From positions 3,031,711 to 3,095,710 of the forward strand of contig NZ_JAQNDO010000001.1 of the NCBI RefSeq assembly GCF_028369105.1: 64,000 nucleotides of DNA, given 5' to 3'. The DNA is from Polyangium mundeleinium. Lineage in GTDB: Bacteria > Myxococcota_A > Polyangia > Polyangiales > Polyangiaceae. This document shows positions 1 to 8,090 of the stretch, piece by piece (the stretch's first letter is position 1; every line of letters begins with the position of its first letter). A program made the position numbers and the translations under genes. The notes under the pieces were generated by a model, which was given only the letters and a program-made list of their open reading frames with translations, made no database searches and was not told the DNA's origin.

Positions 1-389
1 TGTTCGGCGCGTTGCCCGCCGACAAGCACTGCAGCGCGTTCCTGCCTGAGATCCCGCCGACGGACGAGACGGCCGCGATCCTGGTCCGCACGCGCGCGCG
101 TGTGGTCGGCCACCTGCGCGGGCTGCTCCAGTCCCCGGTCGACGACCGCTTCCTCTCGGCCGCGATCTTCGCCGGCCGCGTCCGCAGGGTCGTCGTGGGC
201 GATACGATGCAATGGGTGCCGCGCCCCCGGAGCCACGACATCCTGAGTGACATCGTGACGAGCCTGTTCGTCTCGGACATCCTCGGCCGGCGGGAGTTTT
301 ACGCGCAAAACCTGTGCATCTGCGACACGTGTGGCCGCGTGCGCTTCGACCCGGAGCCGCCGCAGCGCACCAAGTGCTTCTTCTGCTAG
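1..389 (+). CDS. Conserved hypothetical protein, C-terminal part (left edge)
   Basis: The reading frame is open from the left edge and closes at TAG 387-389. A TTG at 12 could start it, but the frame stays open upstream, so I treat it as the C-terminal part of a longer protein. The visible part is mixed helix/strand and ends in a Cys cluster: CICDTCGRV followed about 13 residues later by CFFC. This looks like a four-Cys zinc-binding finger. I see no signal peptide or membrane segment. I do not recognise the family and assign no function; a nucleic-acid or protein-binding zinc knuckle is possible but is only inference. The next gene begins 86 bases downstream on the same strand. Confidence 0.6.
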   Translation, partial: FGALPADKHCSAFLPEIPPTDETAAILVRTRARVVGHLRGLLQSPVDDRFLSAAIFAGRVRRVVVGDTMQWVPRPRSHDILSDIVTSLFVSDILGRREFYAQNLCICDTCGRVRFDPEPPQRTKCFFC

Positions 390-475
390 AGCATCGAGGC
401 CCTGTCCGCCCCTGACGTTCCTCGCCCGCGAACAAGGCGTTGCCAAGCGCGCTTCTTCATGGGTGAAGTAGGGGC

Positions 476-1513
476 ATGATTGATCTGCGCTCGGATACCG
501 TGACGCGGCCCACCGCCGCGATGCGGGAGGCCATGGCCCGGGCCGAGGTGGGCGACGACGTCTACGGGGAGGACCCGACGGTCGCGCGCCTGGAGAAGCT
601 CACCGCCGAGATCACCGGCAAAGCGGCGGCGTTGTTCGTGCCGAGCGGGACGATGAGCAACCAGATCGCCTTGCTCTGTCACACGCAGCGCGGCGACGAG
701 GTGATCATCGGCGAAGGCGCGCACTGCGCGTTCTACGAGTCGGGCGCGGGCGCGGCCTGGTCCGGGGTGCAGTTCGAGGTCGCCGGGCGCGGAGGGTTGT
801 TCGGGCCGGACGAGCTGAAGGCGGTCATCAAGCCGCCGGCCGACTACCACCCGCGGACGCGGGTCGTGGCGCTGGAGAACACGCACAACCGGGCGGGCGG
901 TCGGGTGTTCCCGCAGCGCGACGTGCTCGCGATCGGCGAGGTCGCGCGGGCACACGGGCTCGCGATGCATCTCGACGGCGCGCGTGTGTGGAACGCCTCG
1001 GTCGCATCGGGACTCTCGGTCGCGGAGCTGTGCGCGCCGTTCGAGACCGTGAGTGTTTGCTTCTCAAAGGGTCTCGGCGCGCCGGTGGGATCGGCGATCT
1101 GCGGCGACGCGGCGACGATCGTACGGGCGCGTAGGTTCCGGAAGATGCTCGGCGGTGGCATGCGGCAGGTCGGCGTGCTCGCGGCGGGTGCCCTGTACGC
1201 GGTCGAGCATCACCGCGCGCGGCTCGCGGAAGATCACGCCGCGGCGCGCGTGATCGGCGCGGCGATCCGCGAGGTGTCCGGGGCGAGCGTGCCCGAGGTC
1301 GAGACAAACCTCGTGCAGGTGGATCTGCCCGTGGCGGCCGACGAGCTCGTCGCGGCCGCGCGCGCACGTGGCGTGCTCGTTGGTGCTTCGGGCGCGCGGC
1401 GCGTGCGCGTGGTGACGCACCTCGATCTTCCGGCCGCGCGCGTCGCCGAGGCCGCGGCCGCGCTCGCGGAGGCGACGCGTGAGGTCGTGACGCGAAAGGC
1501 GACGCCCGCGTGA
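476..1513 (+). CDS. ltaE: Low-specificity L-threonine aldolase
   Basis: PLP-dependent fold-type I enzyme that cleaves L-threonine or L-allo-threonine to glycine and acetaldehyde in the cytosol. The 345 residues match the usual family length. Visible hallmarks are the N-terminal [11 protein letters not shown], the glycine-rich PSGTMSNQ cofactor loop near residue 56, the HLDGAR segment with Asp167 placed to bind the pyridine nitrogen, and [10 protein letters not shown], in which Lys198 is the expected Schiff-base lysine. ATG 476 directly precedes the conserved N-terminus. The stop overlaps the start of the TPR lipoprotein gene (GTGA, 1510-1513), so the two are translationally coupled, although the lipoprotein has no evident metabolic link. 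Assignment is confident at family level; stereospecificity cannot be read from the sequence. Confidence 0.93.
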   Translation: MIDLRSDTVTRPTAAMREAMARAEVGDDVYGEDPTVARLEKLTAEITGKAAALFVPSGTMSNQIALLCHTQRGDEVIIGEGAHCAFYESGAGAAWSGVQFEVAGRGGLFGPDELKAVIKPPADYHPRTRVVALENTHNRAGGRVFPQRDVLAIGEVARAHGLAMHLDGARVWNASVASGLSVAELCAPFETVSVCFSKGLGAPVGSAICGDAATIVRARRFRKMLGGGMRQVGVLAAGALYAVEHHRARLAEDHAAARVIGAAIREVSGASVPEVETNLVQVDLPVAADELVAAARARGVLVGASGARRVRVVTHLDLPAARVAEAAAALAEATREVVTRKATPA

Positions 1514-2631
1514 GCACGAGGCGCGTCGCCGGGTTCGTCCTCGCGTGGTGGCTCGTGGGGTGCGGGCCGAGCCTCGGCGACGCGTACGAGCGCTCGTTTG
1601 CCGCGGGGCAGCGGGCGTATCACGCGGGGCGCTACGAGGAGGCCGCGAAGAGCTACGACGAGGCTGCGCGCGTCGCCGAGCGCGTGAAGGATCGCGACGA
1701 GGCCCTCTTCCTCGTGGCGCGCATGCACGAGCGGCGCGGCGCGCACGCCGAGGCGAAGGTCGCGCTCCAGAAGCTCGCCGAGACCTCGCCCGACGGGCCA
1801 CGCGCGGGCCGCGCCGCGTTCGAGCTGGCCGATCTCGAGATCGAGCACGGCGACGCGGAGCGCGGCTACGGGATGCTCTTCGACGCGACGGCGAAGCACA
1901 CGAAGCACGGCCTCGCGCGCAGAGCCGTGAAGCGGATCGTGGAGCACGAGCGCGAGCGCGGCGGCGACGAGGCGGTGCTCGTGTGGGCGAAGGGGCCAGC
2001 GCGGGTCCTGCGGAACACGGACCTCGAAGAGAATGTCGACTACGAAGCGGCGCTCGCGCTCGAGCGGCTCGGGCGGCTCGCAGAGGCCCGCGACGCGCTC
2101 GTCGCGCTCTCGATCGCGCACCCGTACCCGTTCGGGACGCTGACGGACGACGCGCTCTGGCACGCGTCGCTGATCGAGGAGCAGCTCGGGCGCCACGAAG
2201 CGGCGATCACGCACCTGCGCACGCTGCTGGCGGCGCGCGAGTCGTCGCACCTCACGGGCAGCTACGAGCGCCCGCGGTACTCACCGGCGCAGATGCGCAT
2301 CGCGGTGCTCTACCGCGATCGGCTGCACGATCATCCCGCCGCGCGCCGCGAGCTGCACAAGCTCTACGCCGGTCATCCGACGTCGGACCTGCGTGACGAC
2401 GCGCTTTGGGCCGAGGCGCGCCTCGCGCACGAGGACGGCGCCAAGGACGAGGCTTGCGACCTCGTCACGCGTTTGCGCAAGGATTTTTCCGACTCGCGGT
2501 ACGCGCGCTGCGCGCACCTCGTCTGCGACGAGATCAGGCCCGCGCCGAACGAAAAGCCGTGCGCGGGCTACATCGAGCGAGAGGTGAGCGGACGGAAGGA
2601 CGAGGATCCTGTGGATCCCGCGGCCGACTGA
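1510..2631 (+). CDS. TPR-repeat lipoprotein
   Basis: Predicted lipoprotein of 373 residues. The short hydrophobic leader ends in a lipobox (LVGC, Cys18), so it should be anchored to the inner or outer membrane facing the periplasm. The rest is alpha-helical with repeated tetratricopeptide-like units, for example [20 protein letters not shown] and later helices with A-x3-G/A-x6-Y spacing. This is the build of a YfgC/BamD-type protein-binding scaffold, but I see no feature that fixes a partner. The GTG start overlaps the threonine aldolase stop by four bases (GTGA) and gives the complete signal peptide. The gene ends ten bases before the convergent acidic-protein gene. Confidence 0.82.
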   Translation: MSTRRVAGFVLAWWLVGCGPSLGDAYERSFAAGQRAYHAGRYEEAAKSYDEAARVAERVKDRDEALFLVARMHERRGAHAEAKVALQKLAETSPDGPRAGRAAFELADLEIEHGDAERGYGMLFDATAKHTKHGLARRAVKRIVEHERERGGDEAVLVWAKGPARVLRNTDLEENVDYEAALALERLGRLAEARDALVALSIAHPYPFGTLTDDALWHASLIEEQLGRHEAAITHLRTLLAARESSHLTGSYERPRYSPAQMRIAVLYRDRLHDHPAARRELHKLYAGHPTSDLRDDALWAEARLAHEDGAKDEACDLVTRLRKDFSDSRYARCAHLVCDEIRPAPNEKPCAGYIEREVSGRKDEDPVDPAAD

Positions 2632-2640
2632 CGACGCGCG

Positions 2641-3033
2641 TCAGTCTTCGTCGTCGCCCTCTTCCTCGAGTTCCTCGTCCTCTTCGTCGTCGAGGTCGTC
2701 GTCGTCGTCGTCGACGTCGTCGTCGTCCTCGACTTCTTCCTCGTCCTCTTCTTCACGCTGCTCGTACTTGAGATCGATGCCCATCTCGCCGAGCTGCGTT
2801 TCGAGGAGCTCGAAGAGCTCGTCGACGTCGTCGCCGCTCCACTCGTCGAGGACGTCGGTCAAGAATTCGAAGAAGTCGCCGCTGTCGAGCCGTCGCTCGA
2901 TTTCTTCGACCTGCTCCTCGCTGAACGCCTCGAGGACGTCCTCGCGCAGGGCCTCCGTATCGCCTTCGTCGATCGCGTCCGCAGCGGAGAGGCGGATCTG
3001 CTTAACCGCACGCTTGTCGAGGTGGATCTCCAT
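2641..3033 (-). CDS. Small strongly acidic protein
   Basis: Protein of 130 residues. The first 90 residues are a helical domain (MEIHLDKRAVKQIR onward). The last 40 are almost only Asp and Glu with runs of consecutive Asp. I do not recognise the family. Acidic tails like this occur in chaperones, DNA-mimic proteins and ribosome-associated factors, so binding a basic partner is a reasonable guess and no more. The frame is open much further upstream, but the ATG at 3033 has an ACGGAG ribosome site about ten bases ahead of it, while the upstream extension is Arg/Pro-rich shadow sequence. It converges on the TPR lipoprotein gene, ten bases away. Confidence 0.7.
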   Translation of the reverse strand: MEIHLDKRAVKQIRLSAADAIDEGDTEALREDVLEAFSEEQVEEIERRLDSGDFFEFLTDVLDEWSGDDVDELFELLETQLGEMGIDLKYEQREEEDEEEVEDDDDVDDDDDDLDDEEDEELEEEGDDED

Positions 3034-3315
3034 GAGCGTGGCTCCGTTTAGGCGACCAACCATGGCGACGTCAAGCGCGCCGATGATCGGCGAAAAGGTT
3101 TTCGAGACGTTGGCGCAGGCGCGCGCTGCGTCAAGGCACGAGCTCCCGGAGACCTTCGTGACCAGGCCCCACCCGCCCCCTGGCGTCGGGCCGCACCTTC
3201 CGCGGCCTTGCCCGGAGCGGAAAGGGGAGGGGACGAGACGCCCCGCCCGCGTCCCGCGAAAGGCACGCGCGCGGCGGGTTGCGGGCTCGGGCCCAGGCGC
3301 GTAGCGTGAGCGCCG

Positions 3316-3999
3316 GTGAGCGCGCGACGGCCCTTCGGTCTGCTCCTTTGCGCCTCTCTGCTCGCCGCCTCCGGACCGGCGCGTGGTGAGCCGAGCGCCT
3401 CCCTGCCTCCGGCCAACGCGCCTCTGCGTGTCCTCGGAGGCGTCCGTCCACCGCCGCTGCACGTCGAGTACATCCAATACGGCGTGGCCATCGTGGCCGA
3501 GACGAACCTCGACGCGGGCGCGGTCTGCGCGCCCCAAGGTGGAAGGGCCGCGCCGTGCATCCTGGGCGGAGCCGGCGGCCTCGCAATCCGCGGCGGGTAT
3601 CGATCCGCTGGACCCTGGTACATCGGCGGGGCCTACCAGTTCGCGAAGATGGACTCGAGCAATCTGTACCGGCTCGGGATCTTCCAGCAGCTCCGCTTCG
3701 AGATGCGCTACCTGCCGGACTTCGGTACCCGCGCCGCGCCCTACGCGTCCTGGGGCATCGGCGCGCTCGCCTATGGAAACGAGTGGGGCGTCGAGACGGG
3801 CGGCGGGCTGCTCTTCGGGGGCCTCGGCGTCGAAATCGAGCTTTCGCGGGTGGCGATCCTGGGCTTCGGGCTGGTGTACCGCCCGATGCTCATCGCCGGA
3901 TGGACCGACACGGCGGGGGCCGTCCGGGCCACGGGTGTAGCGCACTTTTTGGGCGCCGAGTTCCAGTTCGAGCTCCGCAGCGAGATCGGGCGCAGGTAG
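3316..3999 (+). CDS. Predicted outer-membrane beta-barrel protein
   Basis: Protein of 227 residues with a Sec signal peptide (MSARRPFGLLLCASLLAAS, cleavage near residue 24). After it come alternating hydrophobic/polar strands rich in Gly, Tyr, Phe and Trp (for example AGPWYIGGAYQFAKM, LGFGLVYRPMLIAG), the pattern of a small outer-membrane barrel. The penultimate segment FLGAEFQFELRSE is a plausible closing strand. Two internal Cys (in AVCAPQ and APCILGG) could form a loop disulfide. GTG 3316 is chosen because it gives an intact signal peptide. I do not recognise a specific family. The 282 bases upstream, back to the acidic-protein gene, contain no other gene I can support. Confidence 0.68.
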   Translation: MSARRPFGLLLCASLLAASGPARGEPSASLPPANAPLRVLGGVRPPPLHVEYIQYGVAIVAETNLDAGAVCAPQGGRAAPCILGGAGGLAIRGGYRSAGPWYIGGAYQFAKMDSSNLYRLGIFQQLRFEMRYLPDFGTRAAPYASWGIGALAYGNEWGVETGGGLLFGGLGVEIELSRVAILGFGLVYRPMLIAGWTDTAGAVRATGVAHFLGAEFQFELRSEIGRR

Positions 4000-4086
4000 G
4001 TCGGAGCGGCCCGCGGGGCGCCCTTTTCGTGTCGAACTTGCGCTCGGGCACTTGACTCGAAAGCGCCTCCGCGGTCCTCTCGCGCT

Positions 4087-5718
4087 GTGATCTGCGACGT
4101 CTGCGGTCGTGAAAACGCCGACAACCTGACGTTTTGCCTGGATTGCGGCAGGCGCCTCCGGACCCAGGGGCGCGGCGTGCCGCCCACACCGCCCCACGGC
4201 ATCGAGCGTGTCGAGCGCGCCGCCGTCACCGAGGTCCGAAGCACGGACGACGCGCCGAGCTCCACGCCCGCGATCGCCTCGAACCCCGCTCCCTCGGCGA
4301 ACTCGACATCCGGCAGCCCGACGTCCGGCAGTCCGACGTCCGGCAGTCCGACATCCGGCAGCCCGACGTCCGGCGGCTCGGCTTCGTCGCCAAAACCCTC
4401 GGCGCCGCGCTCTCGGCCCGAGGCCCCCGCGCTCCAGTTCACCGTCTCGTTTGGCGCCGATGCGATCACGACCTGTCCGAGCTGTCGCTCCTCGAACCCG
4501 CCGGGGTACCGCTTCTGCGTGACGTGTGGCGCTTCGCTCGGTCGTCCCGCGGCCGCTTCGAACGAAGCCGCCGTCGTACGTCGCGCGCCGGAGTCCGAGC
4601 TCGAGCCCGAGCTGCTCGCCGCGCCTGTGGCCGCGCCGCCTCCTTCACCTCTGCCGACGGAGCCTCCCGCGGCGGCTCCCGTCCCCGCGCCGATCACGCA
4701 GACCCCGGCGGCCCGGCCGGTGTTTCCGCGCTCGGTGGTCGCGCCGAACCCGGAGAGCGCGCCGACCACGAGCCCCGACGACACGGGGGACAAGATCATC
4801 GGCGCGCCCGTCGTCGGGATCGCGACGGCCCGGACCGGCCCTCCGCGGCTCGTCCGTTGTGCGCGTTGCCACGGTCATTCCGCCGAGGGCATGCGCTTCT
4901 GCAAGTACTGCGGCGCGCCACTCGACGAGGGGGAGAAGGCCGCCCGCGCGGAGGCCGAGCCCACGTTCGTCGAGCCCGTGACCGCGGGGCGCAGGGACGA
5001 GCGGCTCGTGTCCACGTTCGTCGCCCCTGTGCCCGTCGCGCCTTCGGTCACGCCGAGCGGGCGCCTGCAGACCGGCCGGCTCGTCGTGATCGTGGAGGAT
5101 GGCAGCGAAGGCAAGTCGTTTCCGCTCGTGGATCGCCAGGTCGACGTCGGCCGGTCCGAGGGGGACATCCTCCTGTCGGACGATCTGTACGTCTCCCCGC
5201 GGCATGCGCGCCTCTTGCCCCAGGGGGGGCAGTGGATCCTCCGGAATCTGCATTCCACGAACGGGGTCTACCGGCGCATCCGGGAACCGCACGCCCTGAA
5301 AGACGGCGACTTGCTCCTCCTGGGCCTCGAAGTGTTACAGTTCGAAACCGTGAACGACGCGGAGCGAGGGCTCGGGCATGCAACCCAGCATGGGACCCTG
5401 TTGTTCGGGTCTCCCTCGACCCCGCGGCGCGCACGGCTCTGTCAGCGGACGGTCGAGGGTGTGACCCGCGACGTGTACCATCTGTTCCGGGACGAAACGG
5501 TGATCGGTCGAGAGGTGGGAGACATCGTTTTCACGGCCGATCCGTTCCTGTCGAGGCGGCACGCCGTCCTGCGCAGGAGCCCGATGAGCGGGGAGTTCAC
5601 GATCGCGGATCTGGATTCTTCCAACGGCACCTACGTCGCGATCCGCGCGGACGTCACCCTCGACAACGGCGACTACCTACGCATCGGCCAGCACCTGTTC
5701 CGGGTGGACCTCTCGTAG
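4087..5718 (+). CDS. Triple zinc-ribbon, double FHA-domain protein
   Basis: Cytosolic protein of 543 residues with three CxxC-x10-CxxC zinc ribbons (Cys3/6/17/20, Cys130/133/144/147, Cys258/261/272/275). Low-complexity Pro/Ala/Ser linkers separate them, and two forkhead-associated domains follow (about 330-420 and 451-543). Both FHA domains keep the GR, S-x-x-H and N-G phosphothreonine-binding signature (VGRSEG, SPRHARL, STNGVY; IGREVG, SRRHAVL, SSNGTY). FHA domains read pThr marks left by Ser/Thr kinases. A PP2C phosphatase starts eight bases downstream, so the pair probably works as reader and eraser of the same phosphorylation. GTG 4087 puts the first zinc ribbon at the N-terminus. A tandem repeat encodes the first linker. 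Confidence 0.87.
   Translation: MICDVCGRENADNLTFCLDCGRRLRTQGRGVPPTPPHGIERVERAAVTEVRSTDDAPSSTPAIASNPAPSANSTSGSPTSGSPTSGSPTSGSPTSGGSASSPKPSAPRSRPEAPALQFTVSFGADAITTCPSCRSSNPPGYRFCVTCGASLGRPAAASNEAAVVRRAPESELEPELLAAPVAAPPPSPLPTEPPAAAPVPAPITQTPAARPVFPRSVVAPNPESAPTTSPDDTGDKIIGAPVVGIATARTGPPRLVRCARCHGHSAEGMRFCKYCGAPLDEGEKAARAEAEPTFVEPVTAGRRDERLVSTFVAPVPVAPSVTPSGRLQTGRLVVIVEDGSEGKSFPLVDRQVDVGRSEGDILLSDDLYVSPRHARLLPQGGQWILRNLHSTNGVYRRIREPHALKDGDLLLLGLEVLQFETVNDAERGLGHATQHGTLLFGSPSTPRRARLCQRTVEGVTRDVYHLFRDETVIGREVGDIVFTADPFLSRRHAVLRRSPMSGEFTIADLDSSNGTYVAIRADVTLDNGDYLRIGQHLFRVDLS
4306..4377 (+). repeat. 15-bp in-frame tandem repeat (GSPTS-like linker)
   Basis: Nearly five copies of a 15-base unit (acgtccggcagtccg with single-base variants) encode TSGSP repeated in the linker between zinc ribbons 1 and 2 of the FHA protein. 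The unit length is a multiple of three, so gain or loss of copies keeps the frame. The differences between units are synonymous third-position changes. Confidence 0.85.
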
Positions 5719-5725
5719 TGAGCCC

Positions 5726-7003
5726 ATGAGCGAACAAGCCTCCCGAGAGACGCAGCCCGACTCGAACCGCACCGCGGACAGCGCCGAGGGTCTGCCCAGC
5801 GAGCGCAAGCCGAAGAAGTCCGCTCCGATCAAGCTGCGCTTGTTCGGTCGAACGGACGTGGGGCAGGTGCGCGAGCACAACGAGGACAACTTCATCGTCG
5901 CGGACCTGACGAAGGCGAGCCGCGGCTTGATGGAGACCGACCGGAACCAGCTCGTCGGCGAGCGAGGCGTGCTGCTCGGCGTTTGCGACGGCATGGGCGG
6001 CGCGGCCGCCGGCGAGGTCGCAAGCCAGCTCGCGGTCGACATCATCTTCCAGAAGATGATCTCGGGCGAGCCGCCGAAGGATCACGACGAGATCGCGGCG
6101 AGGCTCGTGCATTCGATCGAGTCGGCGGGCCTGCGCATCTTCAGCGAGGCGAAGCTCGATCGCACGCGGCGCGGGATGGGCACGACGTCCACCGTGTCGG
6201 CGCTCGTCGACGATCACCTCTTCATCGGCCAGGTCGGCGACAGCCGCGCGTACATCCTGCGCGGCGACAGGCTCGTGCAGGTGACGCGCGATCAGTCGCT
6301 CGTGAACCAGCTCATCGAGGCCGGTCAGCTCACCGAGGAGGAGGCCGAGACCTTCGAGCACAACAACATCATCCTGCAGGCGCTCGGCACCTCGGACAGC
6401 GTGCAGGTGGACCTCACGTTCGTCGAGCTCAAGCGCGGCGACACGCTCCTGCTCTGCTCGGACGGCCTCTCGGGCATGGTGCGCAACGAGGAGATCCGCG
6501 AGGTCCTGCGCACGATCGATGATCCGCTCGAGGTGTGTAAGACCCTCACCGATCGCGCAAACCAAGCGGGCGGTCACGACAACATCACGGTCGTCGTGTC
6601 GAAGTTCGAAGGCGAGGCGCTGCCCGAGCCGACGGAAGAGGACATCGCAGGGCTGCGCTACCGCAAGTACCAGCTCCCCGAGCCCATGCCGCCGAGCTCG
6701 CTCACGGCCCCCGATCCGAGCCGCCGTGTCAAGGAGCTCGATCAGCCGAAGATTTCGGTGCCGCTCACGCCGCTGCCCTCATCGACCTCGTCCGAAGGGC
6801 ACCGCCGCGAGAGCGACTCCGAGCGGCGGGAAGACGCCTCCAAGGACGGAGAGGGTCCATCTTCGTACGGGCCGCGTTCGCACGGCCCAGACGATCCGAT
6901 CCACATCCCGACCGACGGCGCGCCGCAGTGGCTCATCGTGATGATGATCGCGAGTGCGCTCGCGTGTATCACGATCGCCGGCTACTACCTGCTCAAGCCC
7001 TAG
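5726..7003 (+). CDS. PP2C-family Ser/Thr protein phosphatase, C-terminally membrane-anchored
   Basis: Metal-dependent phosphatase that removes phosphate from Ser/Thr, the usual counterpart of bacterial Hanks-type kinases. The catalytic domain spans about 35-295 with all PP2C motifs: GQVREHNEDNF (Asp54), GVCDGMGG (Asp88), GMGTTS, GQVGDSRAY, TRDQS, CSDGLSGM (Asp246) and GGHDNITV (Asp285). A disordered Pro/Ser/charged linker follows and ends in one transmembrane helix (WLIVMMIASALACITIAGYY, about 400-422), which leaves the catalytic domain in the cytosol. It starts eight bases after the FHA protein gene and is surely co-transcribed with it. PrpC/Stp1 enzymes are normally about 250 residues; the extra length here is the tail anchor. 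Confidence 0.94.
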   Translation: MSEQASRETQPDSNRTADSAEGLPSERKPKKSAPIKLRLFGRTDVGQVREHNEDNFIVADLTKASRGLMETDRNQLVGERGVLLGVCDGMGGAAAGEVASQLAVDIIFQKMISGEPPKDHDEIAARLVHSIESAGLRIFSEAKLDRTRRGMGTTSTVSALVDDHLFIGQVGDSRAYILRGDRLVQVTRDQSLVNQLIEAGQLTEEEAETFEHNNIILQALGTSDSVQVDLTFVELKRGDTLLLCSDGLSGMVRNEEIREVLRTIDDPLEVCKTLTDRANQAGGHDNITVVVSKFEGEALPEPTEEDIAGLRYRKYQLPEPMPPSSLTAPDPSRRVKELDQPKISVPLTPLPSSTSSEGHRRESDSERREDASKDGEGPSSYGPRSHGPDDPIHIPTDGAPQWLIVMMIASALACITIAGYYLLKP

Positions 7004-7049
7004 CGTTCGCCCTCGCAAGCGCTGGCGAAGCCCGGCCGCCAAAAAAACG

Positions 7050-7055
7050 TATACT
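7050..7055 (+). promoter_or_regulatory. Possible -10 element for the protease operon
   Basis: TATACT matches the sigma-70 -10 consensus at five of six positions and lies six bases ahead of the chosen ATG 7062, just after an A7 run. If real, transcription would begin at or next to the start codon, giving a leaderless message. I see no good -35 hexamer at the right distance. Confidence 0.25.
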
Positions 7056-7061
7056 CGCGGG

Positions 7062-8090
7062 ATGCCGAGCGAGGTGCCGCGCGAGGCGATGGACGCAGAC
7101 GGTCGTGTGGACGTCGCGACAGCGCAGCGCATCGTGGAGAACGCGGTCGCGCGCGCGACGAGCGGGCCCGACAAGAGCGCGAGCATCATCGAGGCGAAGG
7201 TCGCGGAGGCGACGCGGCGAGGCGCGCGGCTGAACGCGCTGCTCGCGTTCGGCGTGGCTGTGACGCTGGTCGCGCTCGGGGTGGCGGCCCTCGTCGTGTA
7301 CCGATCGCAGCGCGCCGCGGCGATCCTGACGACCGAGGCGGGGCTCGGCGCGCGCCCAGTGGCGGCGCCCGTGGGCACGCTGCCGACGAAGGTGCTCTCG
7401 GGGCGCGAGATCTACGAGCAGAACAAGGGCGCGCTCTACGTCCTCGCGTACAAGCAGAACCGCCTCATCAGCGGCTGCTGCAGCGCCTTCGCGATCGGCA
7501 AGAACCAACTCGTGACGAACGCCCACTGCGTGACGTCGTGCGGAGCCCGCGGCGGAACGCCCGTGGTCGTGCAGAACGAGTCGGCTGGGAAGGTCGAGCT
7601 CGAGGTCGTCGCGCAGCGCGCGCACCCGACCTACAACACGTCGTCGAAGCGCGCCGACACACCCGACGTGGCGCTGCTCCGCGTGAAAGGGACGTTGCCC
7701 GTGGCCGTCACGCTGGCGAGCGACACGGAACTGCGTGCGCTCGGGCCGGGCGATGACATGTACGTGCTTGGCTTCCCTGGGCGAGTGATGGATCCGGTGA
7801 GCCCGTCGGCGACGTTCTTGAGCGGGCACCTCGGCCGGCTGATGGGCTTCGACGAGCAGGCCACGTCGGCGGACAAGGCCACGGTGATCCTGCACGACGC
7901 GGTCACGCGTGGCGGCAACAGCGGCAGCCCGATCTTCAACCAGTACGGCCACGTCATCGGTGTCCACGCGGCCCACGTGGACGACGAGGAAAACATCTCC
8001 ATCGACGGGCAGAAGACGACGATCGTGCAAGCCTCTCCCTACCGCATCGGTATGCGGATCGATCTCGTCCGCGGGGTGCCCACGCCGTGA
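7062..8090 (+). CDS. Membrane-anchored trypsin-like serine protease
   Basis: Protein of 342 residues: a short cytosolic N-terminus, one transmembrane helix (about 57-80), then a trypsin-fold domain outside the cytosol. The catalytic triad is complete: His155 in TNAHC, Asp202 in PDVALL and Ser287 in GGNSGSP. Extra Cys (CC at 139-140, C156, C160) suggest periplasmic disulfides. The frame is open further upstream, but ATG 7062 is preferred because the extension is Arg-rich and overlaps the phosphatase gene. It overlaps the next gene by four bases (GTGA), and that gene encodes a paralogue with the same membrane and protease layout. The substrate is unknown; a DegS-like regulatory role is possible given the signalling neighbours. 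Confidence 0.85.
   Translation: MPSEVPREAMDADGRVDVATAQRIVENAVARATSGPDKSASIIEAKVAEATRRGARLNALLAFGVAVTLVALGVAALVVYRSQRAAAILTTEAGLGARPVAAPVGTLPTKVLSGREIYEQNKGALYVLAYKQNRLISGCCSAFAIGKNQLVTNAHCVTSCGARGGTPVVVQNESAGKVELEVVAQRAHPTYNTSSKRADTPDVALLRVKGTLPVAVTLASDTELRALGPGDDMYVLGFPGRVMDPVSPSATFLSGHLGRLMGFDEQATSADKATVILHDAVTRGGNSGSPIFNQYGHVIGVHAAHVDDEENISIDGQKTTIVQASPYRIGMRIDLVRGVPTP

Noticed and set aside
2690-2760. GAC/GTC trinucleotide tract as a microsatellite
   Set aside because: It lies in frame within the acidic-protein gene and encodes its Asp/Glu tail.
3034-4197. N-terminal extension of the acidic protein to 518 residues
   Set aside because: It would run antisense through the barrel-protein gene; the ATG at 3033 has its own ribosome site.
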